Shown here in pieces: positions 22,293-32,330 of a stretch of DNA of 64,000 nucleotides (positions within the stretch are counted from its first letter, which is position 1; the number at the start of each line of letters is the position of its first letter). Where the stretch lies: contig JAGVVL010000001.1 in NCBI GenBank assembly GCA_018287875.1, positions 7,750,001 through 7,814,000 on the forward strand, given 5' to 3'. This DNA comes from Nigrospora sphaerica (lineage: Eukaryota > Ascomycota > Sordariomycetes > Amphisphaeriales > Apiosporaceae). The notes beneath the pieces were generated by a model that worked only from the letters and a program-made list of their open reading frames with translations, had not been told where the DNA came from and did no database searches. The position numbers and the translations under genes were made by a program.

Positions 22293-23180
22293 TCACGTGC
22301 GCATGATGATGCCGTTACGGCGGGAGCTGTGGGAGACGTACTCCTCCTCCTCCTCGTCGCCGCTGCTGGCGCACGAGCTCTCGTCTTCGCTGTAGCCGCA
22401 GCGGGCGCCGCCGCAGTCGATCTTGACGCGGTCGCCCTTGCGCGTGATGCCGTAGCGTTCGCACGTGCAGGTGCTGCACTCGGAGCCGGGGGTGCTGTAG
22501 CCCGACATGGACGAGTTGGGCGACGAGCTGTCGGAGCGGTACGAGAGGCTGGAGCCGCTGGACGAGACGGGGGAGCTGGACAGGTCGTCGACGTAGTACT
22601 CCTCCTCGATGCCGGCGCTGCCGAAGCGAGCCGTGAGCTCCTCGATGGCCTCCTCGTCGCAGTAGTCGGCGTCCAGGATGTGCCGGGTCGCGTGCGGCGA
22701 AATGGGCTTGGGGGCCTTGATCTGCGAGGTCGAGAGCGGGCGGCCCTTGGGGATATCGACCGACAGGGAGGCGCGCTTGGAGGACCGGTGCTTGGAGTCC
22801 TTGGACGAGGAGGAAGACGAGTGCCGGGACGAGCTCTTGCTGGAGCTGTGCGACTTGGACGACGACGAAGACTTGCTGGACTGGTCCTTGGGCACGTCGA
22901 GGATGTTCAGCTCCCGACCGGTCGTGGGCTCAACCGTCGACTTCTCGCTGGGGTTGTGCGAGACGTGGTAGCCGTCGATGATGTAGTAGTACCAGTAGCG
23001 CTGGCCGGCCTCGAGGTTTCCCTGGAAGCGGAAGGTGCCCTTCCACGAGCCCGACTTGGACGAGGACTTGTCCTTGGAAAGGGGGAGCTGACCGACGTAG
23101 CCGTCCCAGGAGCCGAGCAGGTGGACCGACTTGACGCCCGAGGAGACGCGGAGCTTGAACGAAAGCTGAACGGTCGCCAT
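22293..23180 (-). CDS. esdC: EsdC-like protein with glycogen-binding (CBM48/AMPK-beta-like) domain
   Basis: Single exon, 295 residues. Residues about 5-95 form a carbohydrate-binding module like the glycogen-binding domain of AMPK beta subunits: VHLLGSWDGYVGQLPL, then GSWKGTFRF and YWYYYIIDGYHVSHNP. A Ser/Lys/His-rich low-complexity linker follows (about 100-140). A conserved-looking region HILDADYCDEEAIEELTARFG precedes an acidic Ser-rich tail with a CTC cluster. The arrangement matches the fungal EsdC family, named for an Aspergillus nidulans gene needed for early sexual development. Biochemical function is unknown; binding of glycogen or another alpha-glucan is inferred from the domain. 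The abundant serines look like kinase targets. Confidence 0.85.
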   Translation of the reverse strand: MATVQLSFKLRVSSGVKSVHLLGSWDGYVGQLPLSKDKSSSKSGSWKGTFRFQGNLEAGQRYWYYYIIDGYHVSHNPSEKSTVEPTTGRELNILDVPKDQSSKSSSSSKSHSSSKSSSRHSSSSSSKDSKHRSSKRASLSVDIPKGRPLSTSQIKAPKPISPHATRHILDADYCDEEAIEELTARFGSAGIEEEYYVDDLSSSPVSSSGSSLSYRSDSSSPNSSMSGYSTPGSECSTCTCERYGITRKGDRVKIDCGGARCGYSEDESSCASSGDEEEEEYVSHSSRRNGIIMRT

Positions 23181-25819
23181 TCTGAAAAATTATTAAACTG
23201 CTGTTTTTGCAAATTGCCGATTCCTAAAGAGATGCAGGAGACTTTTGCTGAGCAAGTAAAAAGCTAGACTTCGTTTCAACAGGGGGGGGTTTCGGTGGTG
23301 AATTAGGGGGTCGTTGACCGGCAACGATGTGTTTGGTGGTTTTCTGGGTATTAGATTGGGGTATTAGGCGTAGAGCACAGCTCCCGCGAGTAAAGGGAAA
23401 AACAAAGGGGGGAAAAGGGAAAACGAAGAACTAGCTTTTGGGGATTGAATGCTTGCCGAAGAAGGAAGGGAAAACTAGACAAGATCGAGGGGGGCCGGCT
23501 TCTCATATATAGGAGGCGGCCAACAACGGAGGCCGGCATGGGCCCCATATCGGACCTCGAAAAGACGTCAGCGTGGTTGTCGAACCCCTCCATGGGACCA
23601 AGAGCGGCCGGCAAGGCGGTCCCTCGGGACGCCAGAGGTCTGGCCCTGTGGATAGCCTCAGCGGAACAGGGACCCCCTCCCGGGCAGCCAACTAGGCACG
23701 CCAATACCAAGCAATATCACCCCAGCATATGGGGTGACGACTTGCCTGGGCGGCGACCAGTGCAGCGCAAGTTCGCAGTAGCGCAGAATGGGCGGCTAAG
23801 CACGAGGGACAGCCGAAAGATGGAGTCTTTGTCAATCTCGAGGCAAAAATAGCCATCACACGGCGAATGGCGGGGGGAGGGAGGAGGTCCTGTGCAGCTA
23901 GACCGCAAAGAGAAGATACGGCGTCTATATCTCGGCCGTGATTGGCCGGGGCGCCAAGAGAGAGCAGCCAATGGCAGCGGGCGATCCCCTTGCCTATCAG
24001 GCCGTCACACCACGAGCGGACGGCGACGCAGCCAATCGAGGGCGAGAAGCCCGTGTTTGTGGCTGCTTGAGCGATGCAACTCAATCTCCAAGGCGGCCGT
24101 CGGAGGGGGCCCATGTGTGCGTTGTGCCGTCCGATGATGGACGTCAAGGGATGATCCACGCGAGGCACGCCCTGCTGTTCGCCAGAAGGGCCGCGAACCG
24201 TTCAGGGTAGCTCCTGGTCCCGCATGCGCGAATATGCACCTCGCTGGTCTTCGCATGCTGCACGCACCCAAGGTCAGCAAGCCACGACGGACGGACTTGG
24301 GCCGAAGGCGTTGGGTTCGGGGCGGGGGAGCGGGCGAGTCGGAGCCGTTCACGAGAACCTTGATCAAGCGGTCACGGTGGAGTTGGGTCGCTGACGGGCG
24401 CGCTGAGGGTGTACATCAAAGTTGTAAGCGAGCAACGGGCTTGCTGACTTGCTGTGGCCCGGGTATCTCGTCCGGCGAGCTTCACGAGGGAGACGGGATG
24501 ACAGGCGTGAGACGTCTGTCGCCCAACACGAGGAGCGTAGCGCAGGGTGTACAACTAAATCCATCCCCCCGGGAACATCGGAGTGTTGTCCCTCGAAGCC
24601 AGATCTATCCGATCGCCCTGCTCCTTGTGCGGTGTCATCGCAGGTGACTGCCGTCCATGGGAGCCCATGTGGGCATGGCCCTAGGCGAGAGGGTAGCAGC
24701 AGGCAGCCGGACGATCCTGCGCCGAAAAGGGCTGGCCGGCCGCTTTGCTCTTGACCCCAAAATCCAGCCCGGCAATTGCGGGTTGTGAGGACGATCCTGT
24801 ACCTGGCCATGCCTGGTATATGCCCGCCTTTTTTGCACCGGTCTACTGCATGCAAGCTGTTAGCTCCGGCGGGTATGTACGAAGTAAGTGCCATCACACA
24901 AGCAGGTCGGTCACGGCGGCGGCGGCGGCGGCGTCGTCGTCGTCGTTGTCGGGCTCCGTACCACCGACGAACCTTGGCTGACCCGGTTAGGATCGGTCAA
25001 ATGACTGGACAGAGAAGATGCTTGGGTGTGGTGGGGTTGCTCTTGAAGTGAGGCAAAAAGTACTTTGTGGCCGAGAGGTTCGTTGAAGAAGACGGGCTCG
25101 ACGTTGAATGGCGGGGCAGGTTCCGCGCCGTCACATGGCAACCATGGCGATCCATTCCGCCTGCAAAGGGCGCGCGTAGATGCAGTGCAACGTTCAAGGT
25201 TGTTGCATTCTTCAACGGTGGATGGGGGCAGCTTTGACTCCTCCCTTCCTTTCGACGGCCTGAGTAACCTGCCTTCAGGGTATGGAATGATGACATGGGT
25301 AGTTGTAGAAGGTGTGCGTGAGACCCCATTGCCTGGGCCAATCGACGGACCACCGAGTCAGCTTGTCCACCGTCCGGCGTGATGGGTCAAGCGTGCGTGT
25401 ACGTACTCCGTACATCGTTTATTTCCACTTCAGCTAGTCCCGCAACAGCTGACCTCCGGGCCCGTCCGCCAGAGCAGCCGGACCAGTAGGCAGTCATCGC
25501 CGTTCCGGGCGGCTGGAGGGTGGGAGAAGTGGGAGAGTGGAACGGCAATGACTTTGTCTCGGGCAACTTAATTCGTCGCCATTCACAACCCGGTCACCCT
25601 CCAGCTTAACTCGGAGCCACAGACGATAAACGTCGACAACCCAATTGCCTACCTGCCGAGCCGCGCCTCCCCCGCACCGGCCCATTTAGGCAGCCAAGGA
25701 GGTGAAGGAAAAAGAAAAGAAAAAAACGATAGCCATTTTGCAGCACTTCGGCTCCATACGCTCGCTGGAATTCCGCGTGCCCGGCGGCTATCTTGCGAAG
25801 AAGTGGAAAAAAAAACACC
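23181..25819. other. Intergenic region between divergent esdC and HD-domain genes (2.6 kb)
   Basis: The two genes point away from each other, so this holds both promoters. A TATATATG element on the minus strand (23504-23511) lies about 325 bp upstream of the esdC start codon. A (GGC)n-like patch lies around 24915-24935. No open frame shows protein-like features. Confidence 0.55.
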
Positions 25820-26622
25820 ATGGCCGCGGAAAAGTCTGGCACCGGTGGGCAAGAGCTCATCAACGCGGTTACCGACTACGTCAAGCAGTACATGGCCAAT
25901 TACGATGGGAGCCACGATTTCCACCATATCGAGCGCGTCCTGGGATTGGCCCGGCACATTTATGCCCAGTCTTCCGAGCGGGCGACGCTGGACCTCGAGG
26001 TCATCGTCCTCGGCGCGCTCCTGCACGACGTCGGCGACAGGAAGTACCTGAAGCCGGGCGAGGACGCGTCCACCATGGTCCACCACCTGCTCCTCTCCCT
26101 GGGCGCCGACGAGGCGCTGGCCCGGAGAGTCCAGGCCGTTTGCCTCGGTGTCAGCTATTCGAGTGAGATCAAGGACCCGGCACGCGTGCAGGACCTCATC
26201 CAAACCTTCCCCGAGCTGGCCGTCGTCCAGGATGCCGACCGGCTCGACGCCATCGGGGCCGTGGGCATCGGCCGATGCTTCACCTTTGGCGGTACCCAGC
26301 CCGACAGGGCCATGGGTGACAGCGTTCAGCACTTTGAAGACAAGCGTAAGAAATCCTCTCCGTTCTTCGACACCAGTCCCTGGAAGGGCCGGTGCCTGTG
26401 TCCCGTCTTGCCGCCCGAAACCTTTCTCGCAACACCACCACCCGGGGACCCTCTGGTCGATCCACGCTGACTCGGGCAATTGTAGTCGTACGCCTGCAGG
26501 GCATGATGAAGACGGGCGTAGGACGGGAACTGGCACGAGAGAGGACGGAACGGCTGCACATTTTCCGCACATGGTGGGCGGAAGAGACAGCCTTCGCGGT
26601 CAATTCGCCCGGGGCGCCATAG
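25820..26622 (+). CDS. HD-domain phosphohydrolase (YedJ/YpgQ type)
   Basis: Two exons, 25820-26345 and 26486-26622, encode 220 residues. The 140-nt intron is long for this window; joining gives QHFEDKLVRLQGMMKTGVGR, which matches the family. Metal ligands of the HD superfamily are visible: His36 in HDFHHIERV, the HD pair at 69-70 in LLHDVGDRKY, and Asp138/Asp140 in VVQDADRLDAIGAVGIGR. The ending (TERLHIFRTWWAEE) is also typical. Family members are small cytosolic phosphohydrolases, some acting on nucleotides; the physiological substrate here is unknown. The start at 25820 (CACCATGG) is preferred to an upstream in-frame non-ATG codon. Confidence 0.93.
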
Positions 26623-27804
26623 GCAGGAAAGAAAACGGTGACGATCCTCTGCCAAGGAGCAGGACCTCGGGCTCAGCACTAGGCTCGAACCACTGGACCT
26701 CCCGGGTGAATGAGTTCTCACTAGCGGAGCGTGCCCAGACTCCAGGGCGTCAGCCTCTCCTGCGTGGGCGCCGGAAGCAGTTCAGCTGGTCCATGTTAAA
26801 CTGGCCCGGCCGTTGCATGCTTTTGCCTGCTTGCTCATTGTGTATCGTGCGTGCCCCAGCAGGCGGCTTGCCGGGCCATAAGTATCGGCCTTTATATGTC
26901 GGAAGACGGGAAGTGCAACGGGAGGCAAGGGACAAAAGCCCTTAGCGAGACTACCGGTCGCATCGGAGCGGCCAATGCATGCTGCTGACCTGCTGATGGT
27001 CCTCCTGCCGGAAACCGAAACGGGAATCAATCCCCCGGTTGGGAAATAGGATTGTATCTGAACATCCCAGCCTCGAATCCGCCAACCACGGGGGCCTATA
27101 CCCGATTCATCCGCTGCAGTGCAGGAAAGGTGACGGGGTGGCTGTCCACCATTCACCACCACCAGGGCCTCGCCATACTGGACGGCCTTCCCTTTCCGAC
27201 AGGGTCCCGGCTGCAGCCGTCATCGTGTTCGTCCCATTCGTGCAACGCTCGCTGCATGAACCGGAAGCGAGAACGGCCAGACGGGGCGGCCCTGCAGGCA
27301 CTCTACACACACCCACTCCCCCTCTCACTCTCTCGCCCCGTTTCCGTCCACTCTTGCCGACGGAAAAGAGGAAGAAGAGGCGGCTGATGCAGGAAGGCCA
27401 CGCTCTTTGCACCCCTTCTTCCCATCCTTGATTACGGTCCAAATGGGCGGGTCATAGACGCCGCCGACCGCGCCGCAGGGCTGAACTTTCCGTCTTGGGG
27501 AGTCAGGGTGTGTTCGTGAGACTTCTCGCCCACTTCCCCACCCTCGTCGTCTCCGTTTCGACTGGGCAGGTTCAACACATTACTGTTCTTCGCCGCCCCC
27601 CCCCCCCCCCCCCCACTCCCAGTAACCGTTTCCCTCCCTTGCTGTTGCACCCACACGCCGCACGGCTGCTTGCTGGGAGCGGGATTGCCTTGTCAATTCA
27701 GCCGCCTTGTCCTCCGTGCCCCGCCCCCGCCCCCCCTCCCGGTTGCGGCGTATGCGCGGCAACAGGTGTGCGTCCCTTCCTCCTCCGCTTTCACCATCTT
27801 CAGA
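26623..27804. other. Intergenic region upstream of the Cys-rich membrane protein
   Basis: No gene supported in 1.2 kb. Contains a C19 run (27596-27614) about 190 bp before the next ATG, followed by a C-rich leader. Confidence 0.55.
27596..27614. repeat. Poly-C tract (19 C)
   Basis: Nineteen consecutive C on the + strand in the presumed promoter or leader of the Cys-rich membrane protein. It is the longest homopolymer I noticed in the window. Confidence 0.9.
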
Positions 27805-29265
27805 ATGCTGCGCCCTCGCCCCGCCGCCGCCTTTCTGCTGCTGCTCGGGGCCACTCCACCCCTCCATCTTCTCCCCGCCGCCGCCGCCGCCGCCGATGCC
27901 GCCCATGGGGTCGCCGTCCCCGCCGGGGCCGCGATGCTCCCGGACGGCGACACGGGCGTGAGCCCGCGGTACTTTCTCGGCGGGCTGACGGGTTCGCAGC
28001 TGCGGGCGCGGCAGGACGACCGGTCGTGCCGGGACCCGAACCACCACGTCTGCGCCGAGCTGGGCGCGCTGGGGGAGAACGCGTGCTGCCCCGATGACCG
28101 GTACTGCCAGTCGTACTACCGCGCCGCCAACGGCACGTGGGAGGTCAAGTGCTGCGCCTTCGGCAGCGTCTGCGGCTCCCCCTGCCCCGAGGGCCAGTAC
28201 CAGGGCAACCTGACGTCGACCTTGACGGACCTCGTGACCGCCACCGACGTCGTCCTCGGCCCCGGCGGCGCCGCCGCGCCGAGCGAGTCGCTCCGCACCA
28301 CCGTCGTCGTCGGCGGCGGCTGCGTGACGCGCGCCTGCACGAGCACCTACTTCCGGTGCGCCGCCTCGCTCGGCGGCAACTGCTGCGCCTTCGGCCAGAC
28401 GTGCATCTCGGGCGGCAACTGCGTCGGCACCTTGTCGGCGACGCCGACGGCCGGCGGCGCGCCGCCCGCCAACGGCTGCCCCTCGCCGAGCCAGTTCCAG
28501 TGCCCCGGCGCCGCCCGCGGCGACTGCTGCTTCACCGGCCAGGCGTGCGTGACGAGCGCCGGCACGCCCGCCTGCAGCGGCGCGCCGGCCGGCCCGCCCG
28601 GCAGCGAAATCACGCGCGCCGACGAGGGCGCGCTGTCGACAAGCGCTCAGGCCGGCATCGGCGCCGGCGTCGCCGTCGGCGGCCTCGTCCTCATCGGCCT
28701 TCTGGCCTGGTTCTGCCTCCGCCGCCGCCTCAAGGCTCGCCGCCGCGGCTCGCCCTACGGCGCCGTGGGCCCCGCCCCCGTTGCCGCCGCCGCCGCCGCG
28801 CCGCCGCCGCCGGGCCCGCCGGGCCCCCACACCCGCGAGTCCATGTCGGAGGCGAGCGGGCCGTCGCGGGGCGTGGGCCCCCACCGCACCGGCCTCGTCT
28901 ACGACTACCACGGCCCCGAGGCACAGGACGGCCCCTTCACCCAGCGGCGGGGCATGCACCGCGAGGCCCCCGACCGCGGCGTCCCCGCCCAGCCCATGGG
29001 CCCCGGCGACATTGTCGTGCCCGTCGAGCTCGACTCGCGCCTGCGTCGGACCGACCGGCCGGCGGTCCAGCGGGCCAACACGGCGTCCCTATCCATGACC
29101 ATGTCGTCGGCGCCTTCCGACTCGCGGCGGGGGTCGATGGCGCCGTCGCAGGGCCAGCAGGAAGCCTTGGCCCTCTACGAGCTGTACGGCTCGCTCGCTG
29201 ACCCTTCCTCCCTGCCGGGGACCGAGGCGCCGTCCCCTCGGAGCACGTCGCCCAAGCCTCGTTGA
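27805..29265 (+). CDS. Cys-rich single-pass membrane protein, unrecognised
   Basis: Single exon, 486 residues from an ATG at 27805; the frame stays open upstream but lacks protein character there. A signal peptide (about 1-30, Leu/Ala-rich) leads into an extracellular part with three Cys-rich blocks. The first contains ENACCPDDRYC and VKCCAFGSVCGSPC. The second and third share the layout C...F.C...G..CC..G..C (FRCAASLGGNCCAFGQTC and FQCPGAARGDCCFTGQAC). One membrane segment follows at about 282-304 (AGIGAGVAVGGLVLIGLLAWF), with a basic stop-transfer stretch (RRRLKARRR). The cytoplasmic tail of about 175 residues is Pro/Ala- and Ser-rich. A receptor, wall sensor or adhesion role fits this layout but is inference. 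Antisense frames across this gene result from its very high GC content. Confidence 0.82.
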   Translation: MLRPRPAAAFLLLLGATPPLHLLPAAAAAADAAHGVAVPAGAAMLPDGDTGVSPRYFLGGLTGSQLRARQDDRSCRDPNHHVCAELGALGENACCPDDRYCQSYYRAANGTWEVKCCAFGSVCGSPCPEGQYQGNLTSTLTDLVTATDVVLGPGGAAAPSESLRTTVVVGGGCVTRACTSTYFRCAASLGGNCCAFGQTCISGGNCVGTLSATPTAGGAPPANGCPSPSQFQCPGAARGDCCFTGQACVTSAGTPACSGAPAGPPGSEITRADEGALSTSAQAGIGAGVAVGGLVLIGLLAWFCLRRRLKARRRGSPYGAVGPAPVAAAAAAPPPPGPPGPHTRESMSEASGPSRGVGPHRTGLVYDYHGPEAQDGPFTQRRGMHREAPDRGVPAQPMGPGDIVVPVELDSRLRRTDRPAVQRANTASLSMTMSSAPSDSRRGSMAPSQGQQEALALYELYGSLADPSSLPGTEAPSPRSTSPKPR

Positions 29266-30040
29266 AGCGCCCGGCCGCGTCTGCTGGACCTCCCCACGCC
29301 CAGAACAAACACCGGCCGGTCAGTAAATCCCCCTCACCAGCGAGAGATCGGCCTCCTGGTGCCGTGATGGCTGTATAGCCGGCTGAGGGTCCAGCGGCAG
29401 CCGCTGGTGTGGAAAATGGCTTCTGGTGCTATGCTACTTGGGACGGTGTACATGTTTAGCTAATTCCTAATAATCTGTCCTGCACCCTGCGTACCCTGGT
29501 TACAGTGCGGAGCATTTCTTGTTATTGGTGGTACACGTAGAGCTCTCGGCGCTGACTTGCGTGATTGCGTGTTGGCGACTGGACAAGGCAGTTGAGGCCT
29601 TTGGTGATCGGAACATTTATTGGGGGTCAGGTGCTCCGACAACGATGGGCTGATGGGTCCGTTCTGCCTAGTTAGCTCAACATTCTTGTTCCACATTATC
29701 TTTAAATCACGGCGTTGATACTAGACAGAAATAGAGGAAAACGTCTATTATTACGGTACTTATACTGGACACCAATGACTCAGCGGGGGAATATTCCAGG
29801 GGGAAAGGGGGGATGAGGGTGGCGGTTGGGGATTCTGCGTGATGTCGTGTCGTGAATACGCCAGCAGCCGCCGTTGTGGGTGCCGCACAACAGGACTTCT
29901 TGACAAATTGAAGTCGAAAAGCAGCGGTCGGACTATGATCACTGGACATGTAAGGGCGGAGTTTGGCGATGCGAGCCTATCGGGGATCCAAGACGCCGCC
30001 AGGGGAGGAGTCTTTGCGGATCGGACCAGGCGTGGAGGCT
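29266..30040. other. Intergenic region between convergent Cys-rich and MARVEL-like genes
   Basis: Both flanking genes end here. The sequence is less GC-rich than the coding regions. No open frame of interest and no repeat seen. Confidence 0.55.
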
Positions 30041-30645
30041 TTAGACGGGAGAGGGGATGGTCATCATGCGGCGGATGGGGTTGTCATCGGGGTCGAGGTC
30101 CCAGATGCCGAGGATGGCAGAGACGAGCCAGCAAACAGCGGAGAGCATACAGAAGACAGCGGAGAGCATACAATAGGCAGTGATGCTGTTATTGCCGAAA
30201 GGTCTCTACGGGCCCGTTGGGGTTAGTTTGCTCAATGACCGCGAATCGACTTACACAGTGTCCAGAAGAGGGGGGGGGAACGAGCACTTACGTAGCTTTC
30301 ACCGAAAGAGACAATGAACCCGAAAGCGACAATCCACAAGATGAAGAAGACGGGGTCGGCGAGCCTGCTCTTGGGTTTAGTTGCGGAGGGTAGCAGCCAG
30401 ACGAAGGCCAGAACCAGGGCAAGACCCGCCACGACCTCGGGGTAGATGATGCGGGCCAGATCCTAGCTCGACGGCCCGTCAATTCCGAACAGACGCCATC
30501 TTTTCTCGTGATTGTTGTGCAAGATATCGGCGTTGACGCCGACGACGACAGCCGCGAAGATGAACTCGGCCAGCCGGAAGACCGCGGCAGGGAGGCCGAG
30601 CGGGGCGGCATCTGATGGGTCTTGTTGCTGATCAGTGGAAGACAT
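30041..30645 (-). pseudogene. MARVEL-like tetraspan membrane protein gene with in-frame stop
   Basis: Read from the ATG at 30645, the minus strand encodes 60 residues, then TAG (30465-30463). It continues in the same frame with DLARIIYPEVVAGLALVLAFVW and a further membrane segment to 30292. A GTAAGT donor (intron 30291-30206) leads to a last exon, 30205-30041, with the closing hydrophobic segment CWLVSAILGIW. Around the stop the frame reads GPSS-stop-DLAR. From memory of fungal small MARVEL proteins, this position is a Trp (SSWDLGR-type), so TGG to TAG is likely. No sensible intron removes the stop. The last exon also carries a 21-bp in-frame duplication, and the loop before it looks too short. 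I read it as a recently disabled gene. Sequencing error or an unusual splice form remain possible. Confidence 0.65.
30135..30173 (-). repeat. 21-bp tandem duplication in the last exon of the MARVEL-like gene
   Basis: The unit ACAGCGGAGAGCATACA recurs with a 21-bp period (starting at 30135 and 30156). It encodes CMLSAVF followed by CMLSAVC. The period is a multiple of three, so the frame is kept, but the final membrane helix gains seven residues. Confidence 0.9.
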
Positions 30646-31970
30646 GGCTGATTGAAAGAGGCTAGAAATTATACGTTGGTGTGGTGGATACAGATGATGG
30701 GTGAAGAAAGGTTGCGTTTCCGGCGGCCGGAGGAGCACAACATACTATTTATCGAGACGCCCATCACCAAGCCTGATGGGCGCAGCCGCCTGGCTTGCGC
30801 CTGGCCACGAATACCAAAGGTGGCCGGCGTGCTCGGGGAGGCACGGCCGGACTGTCGGTTCCGGTGTCAGGAGCGAGCTTAGGGTCTGCGGCAACCGCAA
30901 AGGGGCGGCCGTCGAGTCCGGGACGAAGACGAGGCACACAAACGGCCCCTCCTTCCCCGTCATCTCGAGGCCACTAACAGAGGTAACCCCCTCGGCCCCG
31001 CGTGAGGCTCTGTATGGAAGGGATGAATGGTGTCTGTGGGAAGAAGAGGCGAGAGTATGTACAGACTTATACTGTACATCTCTCGGCCACACGCATTTTA
31101 CGTGGTCCGGGCAGTGCCGACTCAGAGGTGGGCAAGCGCGGATCGGTCCTTCCAATCGGGGCTTCTCAGCACCCGGTCGATCAGCCAACACGGATAGCTC
31201 AGAACGGTGGAACATACAAAAGTTGTCTCGGCAGTAGCAACGCCACCTTCCCCTATCAGTCCGTTGAGCATATGCGGGGTTTCGGCACGGCGTTTGGCTT
31301 GCATGCCCGACCATTTGCCCCCCTGCACATCACACGACAACTACCGGCAGCTCCTTGCCAAGTAAGAAAAAGAAACAGCAGCAGCAGTAGCAGCTTACAT
31401 AGCCCCTGCCGAGGAGTCCGTGACCGCATCAAAGACGGGCCAAACATGTTCTTGTAAGCAATTTACTGACCCATATGGAGGGGAAGTACAATGCACGTTT
31501 ATTAGCCTGCCGGCAATATCCTACTTGGGCGAGCACGTCGAGGACGACAGCGGAAAGCAGGGGGCGGCGGACCGGGAGGATGCCCTGCAGCTTCTACACC
31601 CGCGCGTTCGATGTGCCATACAAGCCCGACATGACATGCCGTTGGCAATCGGCCATATCGTGACTATCGAGTAATGAGTGAAGAGTTAGAGGTGTCTGCA
31701 ATGCATACCTAGGGCGGTCGTGCTCCCCAACCACGGCTCCGGGCGATCAAGCGACAACTACAAAAGAAACACAAGCAGGCGCAGCTATCTCTAACTCCCC
31801 AGCCATTTCATACCTCATCATCGCATGCATTTAGTCGAATTGCCAGACTAACGTTCCTCCGAGGTAGAAACACCAACACGCCTTGCACTGCATACACCCT
31901 GTTGCCTCGATAGAAGAGCAAAAAGGCAAAAAGGAGGAAGAGAATGATGCATTGCAGCAAAAAGTCCATA
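30646..31970. other. Intergenic region between the MARVEL-like gene and tRNA-Val
   Basis: The MARVEL-like promoter should lie at the left end. Open frames 30701-31237 (+) and 30745-31314 (-) overlap on opposite strands and look random. A CAG/CAGCAG patch near 31375-31392 is the only repeat. Confidence 0.5.
31959..31963 (-). terminator. RNA polymerase III terminator of tRNA-Val
   Basis: Five T on the minus strand, seven bases after the tRNA 3' end, the usual Pol III stop signal. Confidence 0.8.
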
Positions 31971-32044
31971 TGACTCGGCTGGGGCTCGATCCCAGGACCT
32001 TCAGTGTGTTAGACTGACGTGATAACCAACTACACCACCAAGCC
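31971..32044 (-). tRNA. tRNA-Val (anticodon AAC), no intron
   Basis: 74 nt on the minus strand including the discriminator base A. The acceptor stem GGCTTGG pairs with CCGAGTC (two G-U pairs). The D arm is GTG...CAC. The anticodon stem TCAGT/ACTGA is perfect around the loop CTAACAC, giving anticodon AAC (Val, read as inosine-modified IAC). The T arm CTGGG/CCCAG encloses the loop ATCGAGC. The A and B boxes are internal. A Pol III T5 terminator follows. Confidence 0.95.
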
Positions 32045-32330
32045 ATTTGATTTGTGAAGGATCAGGGGTTTATTGCAAAATATGTCCATTGTAAAGATGG
32101 TGGGCGTCGGGAATAGTGGCTAGGGGATTTTAGGTTGCGCTGCCCATCTGCCGACGGTAATGATCATAAGTGGGGGGGGGGACTGTAGGGCTTCCAGTTG
32201 GTATTTGCGTGGGATGACCGAATTCGGGGGGACGGGAGCAGGGGCGGCACGTCTACCCAATGGTAGCATTTCTACGTGGAAGTCGTCATCCCGGGTTTGG
32301 GCGAGCGAGATGAAGGTGAATTGCATGCAA

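Noticed and set aside
22251..23267. 338-aa open frame opposite esdC
   Set aside because: Low-complexity Val/Gly/Arg translation caused by GC-rich codons; the sense strand has a recognisable domain.
26690..26757. tRNA-like sequence on the minus strand with a GGTTCGAGCC box
   Set aside because: Only about 68 nt, with mismatched acceptor and T stems and no consistent anticodon stem; it does not fold as a tRNA.
27580..28959. 459-aa open frame on the minus strand across the Cys-rich gene
   Set aside because: Shadow of a very GC-rich gene: Ala/Gly/Arg-dominated, no domain, while the sense frame has a signal peptide, Cys modules and a membrane helix.
30206..30291. Second GTAAGT inside the MARVEL-like intron as the real donor
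   Set aside because: Using it with the same acceptor creates an immediate TAG; the first GTAAGT keeps the frame open.
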